Below, one piece after another: positions 26,589 through 35,014 of a stretch of DNA of 56,664 nucleotides. Under the pieces are notes generated by a model. It had not been told where the DNA came from and made no database searches. It saw nothing but the letters and a program-made list of their open reading frames with translations. Source of the DNA: Rhodobacter sp. (GTDB lineage: Bacteria > Pseudomonadota > Alphaproteobacteria > Rhodobacterales > Rhodobacteraceae); the NCBI GenBank assembly GCA_030065095.1, contig JASJDP010000032.1:1-56664 (forward strand), written 5' to 3'. The number at the start of each line of letters is the position of its first letter. Positions within the stretch are counted from its first letter, which is position 1. A program made the position numbers and the translations under genes.

Positions 26589-27590
26589 CTAATAGGCCGC
26601 CAGCGCATCCGCCAGCCGCTCCGCCCCCTGCCGGAACGGATCGACGGTGGGCAAACCCATCCGTTTCTCCACCCCATCAAGATAACTCAACGCCGCATCC
26701 TCGCTCATCCCTGCGGTGTTGACCGACACGCCGACCACCTGGCAGGCCGGGTTCGCCACTCGCGCCAACGGCAACGCGGTGTCGCGCAACTGCTCAAGAG
26801 ACGGCAGATCATAGCCAGGCAGCCCGCGCATATGCGGCCGTGTCGGTTCATGGCTGAGGATCAGCGCATCGGGCTGTCCGCCATGGACCAGTGCCATGGT
26901 GACACCGGAATAGGACACGTGAAACAGCGACCCCTGTCCCTCGATCAGATCCCAGTGGTCGTCGTCATTGTCCGGGGTCAGCCACTCGACGGAACCGGCC
27001 ATGAAATCCGCCACCACGGCGTCAAGCGGCACGCCGTCGCCGGTGATCAGGATGCCGGTCTGCCCGGTCGCCCGGAACGTCGCCTTCATGCCCTTGGCCT
27101 GCATCGCCTTGTCCATCGCCAGCGCAGTGTACATCTTGCCGACCGAACAGTCCGTGCCCACCGCCAGACAGCGCTTGCCAGACCGCCTGACGCCGTTCGC
27201 AATGGGGTAGTTGACCTCCGGCACGCGCACATCGTGCAATTCGCGCCCGCAGGCTTCGGCCACGGCCACCAGATCGGGTTCGTCGCGCAAGAGATTGTGC
27301 AGACCCGAGGCCAGGTCGAACCCCTCCTCCAGCGCCATCACAAGCACCTTCTTCCACGCGGGCGAAATAACTCCGCCGCGGTTCGCCACTCCGATCACCA
27401 ACGTCTTGGCGCCGGCAGCCCTGGCTTGCGTCAGCGTCATGTCGGTTAGTCCAAGATCGGCCTGGCAGCCATCCATCCGGAATTGACCCACCGCATGCTC
27501 GGGCCGCCAATCCTTGATCCCTTGCGCCACCTTGGCACCCAGTTGATCGGGCGCATCGCCCAGAAACAGCAGATACGGTGTTTGAATCAT
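26589..27590 (-). CDS. dgcN: D-glutamate N-acetyltransferase DgcN (DUF1611)
   Basis: A 333-aa DUF1611 protein with an N-terminal Rossmann-like domain and a C-terminal P-loop domain (AVGTDCSVGKMYTALAMD as the Walker A-like loop). DgcN acetylates D-glutamate in the recently described D-glutamate pathway, and the adjacent dgcA supports this name. Other conserved stretches are GVANRGGVISPAWKKVL and EGQGSLFHVSYSGVT. I start at 27590 (MIQTPYLLFLGD), which is the family start; 34 in-frame codons upstream show no likeness. It is first in a minus-strand set with dgcA and the D-amino-acid aminotransferase, divergent from mcl1. Confidence 0.88.
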   Translation of the reverse strand: MIQTPYLLFLGDAPDQLGAKVAQGIKDWRPEHAVGQFRMDGCQADLGLTDMTLTQARAAGAKTLVIGVANRGGVISPAWKKVLVMALEEGFDLASGLHNLLRDEPDLVAVAEACGRELHDVRVPEVNYPIANGVRRSGKRCLAVGTDCSVGKMYTALAMDKAMQAKGMKATFRATGQTGILITGDGVPLDAVVADFMAGSVEWLTPDNDDDHWDLIEGQGSLFHVSYSGVTMALVHGGQPDALILSHEPTRPHMRGLPGYDLPSLEQLRDTALPLARVANPACQVVGVSVNTAGMSEDAALSYLDGVEKRMGLPTVDPFRQGAERLADALAAY

Positions 27591-27894
27591 CGCGTGTCTC
27601 CCCACCAATCGGCGCAGTATTTCCTCGTTTCGATGCGAAATCCTACGGAATTCCGAAGCTTGCCACCAACCTTGCCGAAGATTCTCCTGCAAAACCGGCG
27701 AAATACGCTCAATACTTCACCGTTGGCTGCGTACGATGTCTTCTTCTTTGGCACGAAGCACGCGCAGCCGGGAATCATCCCCCGGAGCGCACCGTTTGTA
27801 TTCTGCACCTGCAAATTCGCACTTGCAGCATGGCGGGCAATAATCTACCCACCAGGCACCTAGAGACGCAATAAACTTACCGAAAGACCCGCCC
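27591..27894. other. Divergent intergenic region dgcN / mcl1
   Basis: Promoters of both genes must lie here. The only structure I see is an inverted repeat, CTGCAA-N8-TTGCAG, at 27809-27828, about 66 bp before mcl1. No convincing small gene or RNA is visible. Confidence 0.5.
27809..27828. promoter_or_regulatory. Inverted repeat, candidate operator
   Basis: CTGCAA and TTGCAG arms are separated by eight bases, in the dgcN/mcl1 divergent region. The binding protein is unknown. Confidence 0.3.
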
Positions 27895-28851
27895 ATGTCC
27901 TTCCGTCTTCAACCTGCGCCGCCTGCCCGTCCAAACCGTTGCCAGCTTTTTGGCCCGGGCTCGCGGCCCGCGATCTTCGAGAAGATGGCGGCCAGCGCGG
28001 CGGATGTGATCAACCTCGACCTCGAGGACAGCGTCGCGCCCGACGACAAGCCGCAGGCGCGCCGGAACATCATCGAGGCCATCGGCGACATCGACTGGGG
28101 CGCCAAACATCTCAGCGTCCGGATCAACGGCCTCGACACGCCGTACTGGTATCGGGACGTTGTGGATCTGTTGGAAAACGCTTCGGACCGGCTGGACCAG
28201 ATCATGATCCCCAAGGTCGGCAATGCCGCCGATATCTATGCCGTCGACGCCCTGGTTACGGCTGTCGAGATCGCAAAGGGCCGCGAAAGGAAGATCGGGT
28301 TCGAGGTCATCATCGAATCTGCCGCCGGCATCGCCCATGTGGAAGAAATTGCAGCCGCCAGCCCGCGCATGCAGGTCATGTCACTGGGCGCGGCCGACTT
28401 TGCCGCCTCGATGGGAATGCAGACGACCGGAATCGGCGGCACGCAGGAAAACTATTACATGGTCCATGAGGGCCAGAAATACTGGCCCGACCCCTGGCAC
28501 TGGGCCCAGGCCGCCATCGTCGCCGCCTGCCGCACTCACGGAGTGCTGCCCGTCGACGGTCCCTTCGGCGATTTTTCCGATGACGACGGATTCGTCGCCC
28601 AGGCGCGCCGGTCCGCCACGCTGGGCATGGTCGGCAAATGGGCAATTCACCCCAAGCAGGTGGCACTGGCGAACGAGGTTTTCACGCCATCCGAGGCTCA
28701 GGTCGCCGAAGCGCGCGAAATCCTTGCTGCGATGGAACAGGCCAAGCGGGACGGCGCAGGCGCGACGGTCTACAAGGGCCGGCTGGTCGATATCGCGTCG
28801 ATCAAGCAGGCCGAGGTGATCGTACGCCAGGCCGAGATGATCAGCGCTTAA
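27895..28851 (+). CDS. mcl1: L-malyl-CoA / beta-methylmalyl-CoA lyase
   Basis: A 318-aa CitE-like (HpcH/HpaI) lyase. Motifs include RCQLFGPGSRPAIFEKMA, the magnesium and CoA region VINLDLEDSVAP (glutamate/aspartate ligands), GFEVIIESAAGIAHVEEIA, and the C-terminal WAIHPKQVALANEVF. Length and sequence match Mcl1 of Rhodobacter, which cleaves beta-methylmalyl-CoA to glyoxylate and propionyl-CoA and interconverts malyl-CoA with acetyl-CoA and glyoxylate in the ethylmalonyl-CoA pathway. mch and mcl2 lie 7-9 kb downstream, so most of the late pathway is in this window. It appears to be a single-gene transcript. Confidence 0.9.
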   Translation: MSFRLQPAPPARPNRCQLFGPGSRPAIFEKMAASAADVINLDLEDSVAPDDKPQARRNIIEAIGDIDWGAKHLSVRINGLDTPYWYRDVVDLLENASDRLDQIMIPKVGNAADIYAVDALVTAVEIAKGRERKIGFEVIIESAAGIAHVEEIAAASPRMQVMSLGAADFAASMGMQTTGIGGTQENYYMVHEGQKYWPDPWHWAQAAIVAACRTHGVLPVDGPFGDFSDDDGFVAQARRSATLGMVGKWAIHPKQVALANEVFTPSEAQVAEAREILAAMEQAKRDGAGATVYKGRLVDIASIKQAEVIVRQAEMISA

Positions 28852-29324
28852 GGCGGGATGCATCGCGAATGGACCGCCGGGCCGGTTTGGTTTGGAGCGG
28901 TCGTTTGCCTCTGACTCCAGGCGCGGAATCAAGGGGCGCAGCCCCGCCGCGCCATCGCCGACCCGCCCCGAAGCGGAGGCGATTTGTTGCCGGCGCGCAT
29001 CGCATTGAGATCGTTCGGACTTTGCTGGGATAAATCGAGCCGTTCAGAGGTTTGGTTCGCCTCCCCGCGGGACGGCGATGGCGCGGCTTCGTGCTCAATG
29101 TGCAACGTCCGCTCGAGGCCAGAACCGGTAGAACGCGGCTCCAAAAAAAATTCATCCGGGTCGAGAGCTGTGCCATCGATGCCAGCACTCAACTGCGCTT
29201 CTGTCCATAAACACAAACAAACGCCTACGCGACGGTGCATTCGGGAAAAGCCATCGCTGTTTATGTACACCGTGCAACTAGACCTCTTCCCGTACAGGGT
29301 AGAGGCATCATGTCATTGGCCGAC
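28852..29324. other. Intergenic region mcl1 / sdhB
   Basis: The 473-bp gap lies between two gene 3' ends (convergent). It holds a GC-rich block at 28925-28985 with small inverted repeats: GGGGC-GCA-GCCCC at 28933-28945, and ATCGCC (28954) with GGCGAT (28978). It resembles a dispersed palindromic element or terminator structure, but I cannot check other copies. No gene is supported. Confidence 0.4.
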
Positions 29325-30104
29325 TCAGACCACCCGGTCAACCAACATCTTCTTGATATGCGCAATTGCCTTGGCCGGGTTCAGCCCCTTGGGACAGGTC
29401 TTGGTGCAGTTCATGATGGTGTGGCAGCGATACAGCTTGAACGGATCTTCCAGATCATCCAGCCTCTCGCCCGTCGCCTCGTCCCGGCTGTCGATAATCC
29501 AGCGATACGCGTGCAGCAGCGCGGCCGGGCCAAGGTATTTGTCACCGTTCCACCAATAGCTCGGGCAGGACGTCGAGCAGGACGCGCACATCACGCATTC
29601 GTAAAGCCCGTCGAGCTTTTTGCGATCCTCGATCGTCTGCCGCCACTCGGTCTGCGGGCGGTTCGTCTTGGTTTCCAGCCACGGCATGATACTGGCGTGC
29701 TGGGCGTAGAAATGCGTCAGGTCCGGGATCAGGTCCTTGACCACGGGCATGTGCGGCAGCGGATAGATCTTCACGTCGCCCTTGACGTCATCCATGCCGT
29801 AGATGCAGGCAAGCGTGTTGATCCCGTCGATGTTCATCGCGCAGGACCCGCAGATGCCCTCGCGGCAGGAGCGGCGGAACGTCAGCGTCGGGTCGATCTC
29901 GTTCTTGATCTTGATCAGCGCGTCCAGCACCATCGGGCCGCAGGTATCCATGTCGACCCAATAGGTGTCGACGCTGGGATTCTGGCCGTCGTCGGGGTTC
30001 CAGCGGTAGATCTGGAACTTGCGTATGTTGGTGGCGCCTTCCGGCTTGGGCCAGGTCTTGCCGGTGCGGATTTTCGAGTTCTTCGGAAGTGTGAATTGCA
30101 CCAT
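29325..30104 (-). CDS. sdhB: Succinate dehydrogenase iron-sulfur subunit
   Basis: A 259-aa SdhB with the [2Fe-2S] ligands in [16 protein letters not shown] and a later cysteine (NTLAC), and the [4Fe-4S]/[3Fe-4S] ligands in [16 protein letters not shown] and [17 protein letters not shown]. It passes electrons from SdhA flavin to quinone in complex II. It is the last gene of the sdhCDA operon, after two small lipoprotein genes, 10 bp from the nearer one. Confidence 0.97.
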   Translation of the reverse strand: MVQFTLPKNSKIRTGKTWPKPEGATNIRKFQIYRWNPDDGQNPSVDTYWVDMDTCGPMVLDALIKIKNEIDPTLTFRRSCREGICGSCAMNIDGINTLACIYGMDDVKGDVKIYPLPHMPVVKDLIPDLTHFYAQHASIMPWLETKTNRPQTEWRQTIEDRKKLDGLYECVMCASCSTSCPSYWWNGDKYLGPAALLHAYRWIIDSRDEATGERLDDLEDPFKLYRCHTIMNCTKTCPKGLNPAKAIAHIKKMLVDRVV

Positions 30105-30114
30105 GTTTCTATCC

Positions 30115-30444
30115 TCAGAGCAAAAGGGTCGGCAAGCCGATACCGGCCAGGCATTTCAAGGTGTCGGGGCGCGTGGCGATCTCGATCACCAACTCGGCGG
30201 TTCCGGCATCCGTGCCGGACACCGCATCGCCCGCGAGCGACAGGATTTCGCCTGCGCTGGCATTGTCGATCACGCAATCCGAATAGGGCGTGACCTTCGC
30301 GGCGGGCACCTGCGGGAAGCGGCGCACCAGCGTTTCCTCGACCGCCGCCTTCGCGCCTTTCCGCGCAACCGCGTCGGCGGTTTTCTGGGTCTCCGCGCAA
30401 CCGGCCAGTATCAGGGCCGCGGGCAGGGCCAGAAGCAATTTCAC
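30115..30444 (-). CDS. Small lipoprotein between sdhA and sdhB
   Basis: A 109-aa protein with a lipoprotein signal ([15 protein letters not shown], lipobox LAGC at residue 16). The remainder is a short alanine-rich helix region ([18 protein letters not shown]) and a domain with two cysteines (DCVID, LKCLAG). The start is a GTG overlapping the upstream stop (GTGA), preceded by GGGGG. I know of no function. Its place inside the sdh operon suggests a membrane or periplasmic partner of complex II or simple co-expression. Confidence 0.7.
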   Translation of the reverse strand: MKLLLALPAALILAGCAETQKTADAVARKGAKAAVEETLVRRFPQVPAAKVTPYSDCVIDNASAGEILSLAGDAVSGTDAGTAELVIEIATRPDTLKCLAGIGLPTLLL

Positions 30445-30740
30445 AACGAGCCCCCGATGGTGATACCCGCCGTCGTCGGCGCGGGCCTTCCCTCCAGACG
30501 CCGGGCGATGCATTCCGCCATGAACTCAGCCTCGGATTGCGGATCGAAGATGCGGTTGGTGACGGTGATCTTGGCCTTGCCCGCGGGCCCGCCCGATCCC
30601 ACGCCGATGCCGACGGTCCCCCGAACGCCGTCGGCAAGACCTGCCTCTTCCCGGCACAGCCGCTCGGCGCGTTCAGGGGTCATTGGCGTCGGCGTACAGG
30701 CCGCCACCAATACGGCAAGACATGTCAGCCGCCGGATCAA
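30441..30740 (-). CDS. Second small lipoprotein between sdhA and sdhB
   Basis: A 99-aa protein with a short lipoprotein signal (lipobox LVAAC, cysteine 15), followed by [19 protein letters not shown] and a glycine-rich centre. The TTG start overlaps the sdhA stop (TTGA), which strongly supports translation. The family is unknown to me. It is coupled to the next lipoprotein gene, so sdhA, both lipoproteins and sdhB are likely made from one message. Confidence 0.65.
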   Translation of the reverse strand: MIRRLTCLAVLVAACTPTPMTPERAERLCREEAGLADGVRGTVGIGVGSGGPAGKAKITVTNRIFDPQSEAEFMAECIARRLEGRPAPTTAGITIGGSL

Positions 30741-32539
30741 TACACGCGTGCCTTCGGGGCGATTTTCTTCGGGTCGATCCCGCCCTCATTGTGACCCAGC
30801 AACGGATTCAGATGCACCGGGCGATAGTCGAGGTCGACCTTGCCGTTGACCCAGGCCAGCGTGTGCTTGCGCCAGGTCTCGTCGTCGCGGTCCGGATGAT
30901 CCTCGTGCGCGTGCGCGCCGCGGCTTTCCTTGCGGGCCTCGGCCGAAACGATGGTGGCCAGCGCATTGGGCATCAGGTTGGTCAGTTCCAGCGTTTCCAT
31001 CAGGTCGCTGTTCCAGACCATCGACCGGTCGGTGACCTGGATGTCGTCCATCTTGCCGGCCACGCCGTACATCTTCTCGACACCCTCGTCGAGCGTCTTG
31101 TCGGTACGGAACACCGCGGCATCCGCCTGCATGGTTTTCTGCATCTCCAGCCGCAGATCTGCGGTCGGGACCGCGCCGCTGGCATGGCGCAGGGCGTCGA
31201 AGCGGTCGAGCGCCTTGTCGACGGACGCCTGGTTCAGCGCCGGATTCGCCGATTTTGCATCGACGACCTCGCCGGCTTTGATCGCGGCCGCCCGGCCGAA
31301 CACCACAAGGTCGATCAGCGAGTTCGATCCCAGGCGGTTGGCGCCGTGGACCGAGGCGCAGCCGGCCTCGCCCACCGCCATCAACCCCGGTGCGATGGCA
31401 TCGGGGTCGTCCTTGGTCGGGCTCAGAACCTCGCCCCAGTAATTCGTCGGCACACCGCCCATGTTGTAGTGCACCGTCGGCAGCACCGGGATCGGCTCTT
31501 TGGTCAGATCGACACCGGCAAAGATGCGCGCCGATTCGGAGATCCCCGGCAGCCGTTCCGCCAGTGTCTCGGGGGGCAGGTGGTTCAGGTGCAGATGGAT
31601 GTGGTCCCCGTTCGGACCAACGCCGCGGCCTTCGCGGATTTCCATCGTCATGCAGCGGCTGACCACGTCGCGGCTGGCAAGATCCTTGTAGGTCGGCGCA
31701 TAGCGTTCCATGAACCGCTCGCCTTCCGAATTGGTCAGGTACCCGCCCTCGCCGCGGGCGCCTTCGGTGATCAGACAGCCCGCGCCGTAGATACCGGTCG
31801 GGTGGAACTGCACGAACTCCATGTCCTGCAGCGGCAGCCCGGCCCGCGCCACCATGCCGCCTCCGTCGCCGGTGCAGGTATGGGCCGATGTCGCGCTGAA
31901 ATAGGCCCGGCCATAGCCGCCGGTCGCCAGCACCGTCATCTTGGCGTTGAAAACGTGGATCGTACCGTCATCCAATTTCCAGGCCACCACGCCCTGGCAC
32001 TGGCCGTCCTCGGACATGATCAGGTCGATGGCGAAGTACTCGATGAAAAACTCGGCATCGTTCTTCAGGCTCTGCCCGTACAGCGTGTGCAGAATCGCGT
32101 GTCCCGTCCGGTCGGCCGCCGCACAGGTTCGTTGAACCGGGGGGCCTTCGCCGAACTCGGTCGTGTGCCCGCCGAAGGGGCGCTGATAGATCATCCCCTC
32201 TTCGGTGCGGCTGAACGGAACCCCGTAATGTTCCAGCTCATAGACCGCCTTGGGCGCTTCGCGGGCGAGGTATTCCATGGCGTCGGTGTCGCCCAGCCAG
32301 TCCGATCCCTTGACGGTGTCGTACATGTGCCACTGCCAGTGATCGGGGCCCATGTTGCCAAGCGATGCGGCGATGCCGCCCTGGGCCGCCACCGTATGCG
32401 ACCGTGTCGGAAACACCTTGGTGATGCAGGCCGTCCTGAGGCCCTGCTCGGCCATGCCGAGCGTGGCGCGCAGCCCGGATCCCCCGGCGCCGACCACCAC
32501 CACGTCGTAGTTGTGCGTCTCGTAATCGTAGGCTGCCAT
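30737..32539 (-). CDS. sdhA: Succinate dehydrogenase flavoprotein subunit
   Basis: A 600-aa SdhA. The FAD-binding motif [18 protein letters not shown] and the covalent-FAD histidine in [17 protein letters not shown] lie near the N-terminus; [20 protein letters not shown] and the active-site arginine region [21 protein letters not shown] follow. It oxidises succinate to fumarate. I start at 32539 ([12 protein letters not shown]), the family start; an ATG 12 codons upstream is less likely. It is 10 bp after sdhD. Confidence 0.97.
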   Translation of the reverse strand: MAAYDYETHNYDVVVVGAGGSGLRATLGMAEQGLRTACITKVFPTRSHTVAAQGGIAASLGNMGPDHWQWHMYDTVKGSDWLGDTDAMEYLAREAPKAVYELEHYGVPFSRTEEGMIYQRPFGGHTTEFGEGPPVQRTCAAADRTGHAILHTLYGQSLKNDAEFFIEYFAIDLIMSEDGQCQGVVAWKLDDGTIHVFNAKMTVLATGGYGRAYFSATSAHTCTGDGGGMVARAGLPLQDMEFVQFHPTGIYGAGCLITEGARGEGGYLTNSEGERFMERYAPTYKDLASRDVVSRCMTMEIREGRGVGPNGDHIHLHLNHLPPETLAERLPGISESARIFAGVDLTKEPIPVLPTVHYNMGGVPTNYWGEVLSPTKDDPDAIAPGLMAVGEAGCASVHGANRLGSNSLIDLVVFGRAAAIKAGEVVDAKSANPALNQASVDKALDRFDALRHASGAVPTADLRLEMQKTMQADAAVFRTDKTLDEGVEKMYGVAGKMDDIQVTDRSMVWNSDLMETLELTNLMPNALATIVSAEARKESRGAHAHEDHPDRDDETWRKHTLAWVNGKVDLDYRPVHLNPLLGHNEGGIDPKKIAPKARVY

Positions 32540-32549
32540 TGCCAGCTCC

Positions 32550-32921
32550 CTAGAGTGCGATCTTTGCCAGAGCATAGAGCCCGGCGGCCATCAGGAAATA
32601 GGAGAATGTGATCACAAAGATCAGCGCGAACTTGCGGTTCATGCCGCGCATGTAGTCCTCGATCAGAACCCGCGCGCCGCGATGGAAGTGATTGAGGCCG
32701 ACCACAAGCACCATCGCGCTCAGGATCGCCACGAATGGCCGCTGGAACGTGGCCAGAACCTCCTCGTGGCTGCCCCCCAGCGTGCTGCCGAAGATGTAGA
32801 GGAAGGTCGGCACCATCACCGCCAACCCCACCGCGCTGACGGTCATGTACCAGTGATGCTCGGTCCCGGTGCCCGAGGCGCCCTTGCCCTCGGCGCGTTT
32901 GCGGTCGGTCAGATAGCGCAT
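32550..32921 (-). CDS. sdhD: Succinate dehydrogenase membrane anchor SdhD
   Basis: A 123-aa protein with three membrane helices. The haem/quinone region is [17 protein letters not shown], with the conserved histidine and aspartate-tyrosine pair. It starts at 32921 ([14 protein letters not shown]), typical of alphaproteobacterial SdhD; it lies 11 bp after sdhC. With SdhC it anchors SdhAB and reduces ubiquinone. Confidence 0.9.
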   Translation of the reverse strand: MRYLTDRKRAEGKGASGTGTEHHWYMTVSAVGLAVMVPTFLYIFGSTLGGSHEEVLATFQRPFVAILSAMVLVVGLNHFHRGARVLIEDYMRGMNRKFALIFVITFSYFLMAAGLYALAKIAL

Positions 32922-32932
32922 CGCGTCCTCCC

Positions 32933-33316
32933 TCAGATGACCAGCAGCGTCAGAACGGTCAGCACGACCGAGCCGACGATGCAGGCCCAACCCAGCGTTT
33001 CCGCGGTCTCGATCTCGAGGCCCTTGCCCGCATCGAAATAGAGATGCCGCAATCCGGCGAGGTAATGATACCAGACCGCCAACAGCGACAGTGTGAACAC
33101 CAGATCGCCGAACCAGGACGTCGCGATGGCGTTCACCGTCGCAAAATACTCCGGCCCCACCGCGGCGGCGACCAGCCACCAGATCATCAGGACCACGCCC
33201 ACGATCAGACCATTGCCCGTGATCCGTGTCAGGATGGAACTGATCGAGGTCATCTGCGGCCGATAGATCTGCAGATGCGGTGACAGCGGCCTTTCGACGG
33301 GCTTCACGTCTGCCAT
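32933..33316 (-). CDS. sdhC: Succinate dehydrogenase cytochrome b556 subunit SdhC
   Basis: A 127-aa SdhC with the hallmark RPLSPHLQIYRPQMTSISSILTRITG split by the first helix, and the haem-ligand histidine in HYLAGLRHLYFD. It starts at 33316 (MADVKPVERP), the family start. It is the first gene of the sdh operon, and several TGTGATCACA-like sites lie in the upstream gap. Confidence 0.95.
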   Translation of the reverse strand: MADVKPVERPLSPHLQIYRPQMTSISSILTRITGNGLIVGVVLMIWWLVAAAVGPEYFATVNAIATSWFGDLVFTLSLLAVWYHYLAGLRHLYFDAGKGLEIETAETLGWACIVGSVVLTVLTLLVI

Positions 33317-33442
33317 AATGTATCCCTCTCTCGCGCGCGACACTTGAAGATGTCCTGTGATACCAAGTTTTCCGTGCAAGTCACGAGGGGCAAACCCTCA
33401 AATGCCGTGATCTTTTGGCGCATCACGAAGGTTTTTCCACGA

Positions 33443-33473
33443 TGTGATCACACAGTGCAAAACTGTGGTCACA
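33443..33473. promoter_or_regulatory. Tandem TGTGRTCACA palindromes upstream of sdhC
   Basis: TGTGATCACA (33443-33452, perfect palindrome) and TGTGGTCACA (33464-33473, one mismatch) are spaced 21 bp, two helical turns. Related sequences lie nearer sdhC: GTGAT...ATCAC at 33407-33426 and TGTGATACCA at 33356. The set looks like an operator array for the sdh operon. The regulator is unknown; Crp-like or GntR-like binding would both fit. Confidence 0.45.
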
Positions 33474-33499
33474 AAATGTCCGATCGGCCGGGTGGTACA

Positions 33500-34249
33500 T
33501 CAATTCGGGGCGATGTCTGCCAGATACTCGGCAAACTCGGTGCACATGATGATCTCTCGGCTCTTCGGATCGTAGAACGCATTCACCGTTCCGCAGGCCT
33601 CGACCCGCACCAGAAGGCGTTTGGGCAGCGACATGTCGCCATTCATCGTCGTAACCTCTTCGCCGATCACATCCGCCGAGAACTTGCCGAAGATACCCAC
33701 CCGATGGTCGGCCAGAAACCGCATGCTGCGCCCGGCACCGTTGTCGACAAGTTCCTGGATCACCGGTCCCCAGCTGTCGCTGGCCAGCTGAAACTCCTCC
33801 TCGCAGGTCTCCTGCCGCGGTTCCGGCAGCTCCAGTTCAGTGGCGATGTCGTTTCGTTCATCCGGGTTCGCGCCGTAAAACAGGCAAACGAAGGTATAGT
33901 ATCGTTGCAGGTCGGGGCCATGCACGTCCCAATAGGCAACATCGACACCCTCCTGCATGCGCAGATTCGCATCGCCCAGAAATCCATAGGCGGTCGCATA
34001 GGCGATCCGTACAGCGGTTTCCTCTTCATAAAGCTCGTGGATCAGCACGGCGCTCAGCACATCCGCCGCGTCCTCCTCCTGTCCGAAGATCGGCAGCTTC
34101 ATGATGTCGATCAGCGCATGGCCAAATTCGTGATAGAAGATCGCCAGCAGGTTCGACGCGACGAAGTCGCGGGTCCGGTCGTCCATCCGCGCGGCCAGGG
34201 CAGGCGTGGCGAGGCTCACAGCGAAAAGCACGGCGGCAAGGCGTTTCAT
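33500..34249 (-). CDS. DUF4344 family secreted metallopeptidase
   Basis: A 249-aa protein with a signal peptide cut near ALAARMDD (about residue 20) and a zinc-protease motif HEFGH at residues 40-44. A downstream glutamate cluster (FGQEEDAADVL) is the likely third ligand. Two to four cysteines may form disulfides. The family is called DUF4344 putative metallopeptidase; substrate is unknown. It is 33 bp downstream of the VWA gene and probably in one transcript with it. Confidence 0.8.
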   Translation of the reverse strand: MKRLAAVLFAVSLATPALAARMDDRTRDFVASNLLAIFYHEFGHALIDIMKLPIFGQEEDAADVLSAVLIHELYEEETAVRIAYATAYGFLGDANLRMQEGVDVAYWDVHGPDLQRYYTFVCLFYGANPDERNDIATELELPEPRQETCEEEFQLASDSWGPVIQELVDNGAGRSMRFLADHRVGIFGKFSADVIGEEVTTMNGDMSLPKRLLVRVEACGTVNAFYDPKSREIIMCTEFAEYLADIAPN

Positions 34250-34282
34250 GTGATGATTTTAAGGCCAACGCCGCGCGGCGGG

Positions 34283-34978
34283 TCAACCCTCATCGTCCGC
34301 TCCCCGGCAGGTCGGTGCGGCGCAGGCCAGCTGCTTCGTTGTCTCGCGGATCAGCTTTTGCCGTATGCGGGCAGGGTAGTCGTCGAAACTATCGGCCGTG
34401 GCGACAAAGGCGCCCTCGCCGGTGATCACGTTTTCCCAGAAATAGGCGGTCAGGTCGGTGACAGAGGCTTCGATCGCCAGCGCGTTCACCGTGATGTTTT
34501 CGGCCCTCAACGCGGCATGCAGGGCACGCGGCTCGATACCTTCGTTCGAAACCCCGTCGCCCGAGACGTCGATGACTTTGCGCTCGCAGGCGGGAGCACC
34601 GGCAAACTGCTCCCGCGCGAAGTCCAGCGCCTCGCCGACGGCGGTGGAAAAGTTGCGCCACTTCCGCTGTGTGCCGTCCACCGTCACGGCCAGCGCCTCG
34701 ATATCCTCAAAGCTCCGGGTGCGGGTCCAGGGCACCGATACGACCTGCCGCGTGCTGCCGGTCCACTGCACCAGCATGATCGCGGCCTCTGCCAGCACCA
34801 GCGCCTCCGACACGACAGGATCGCGCAGGGCCTCGGCCAACCCTTGCATCTGGATATCGTATTCCCGCGGATCGACCGAGCCCGACACATCCACCGCCAG
34901 CACCAGCGCCAACCCGCAGGAGCGTGCCGGGTGAGAGGCCAACAGGACCAGACAAAGGCTGAACAGCAGCGCGCGCAT
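34283..34978 (-). CDS. Secreted VWA-fold protein, DUF1194 family
   Basis: A 231-aa protein with a signal peptide (cut near residue 20) and a von Willebrand A domain with an intact metal site (D30-x-S32-x-S34 in LAVDVSGSVD) and KVIDVSGDGVSNEG later. Three or four cysteines near both ends may cross-link the domain. The function is unknown; such domains bind proteins through Mg2+. It is 36 bp after mch, in the same direction. Confidence 0.8.
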   Translation of the reverse strand: MRALLFSLCLVLLASHPARSCGLALVLAVDVSGSVDPREYDIQMQGLAEALRDPVVSEALVLAEAAIMLVQWTGSTRQVVSVPWTRTRSFEDIEALAVTVDGTQRKWRNFSTAVGEALDFAREQFAGAPACERKVIDVSGDGVSNEGIEPRALHAALRAENITVNALAIEASVTDLTAYFWENVITGEGAFVATADSFDDYPARIRQKLIRETTKQLACAAPTCRGADDEG

Positions 34979-35014
34979 GGGCCAGAGCCTATGGCAAACG
35001 CGCGGGCGGCGAAA

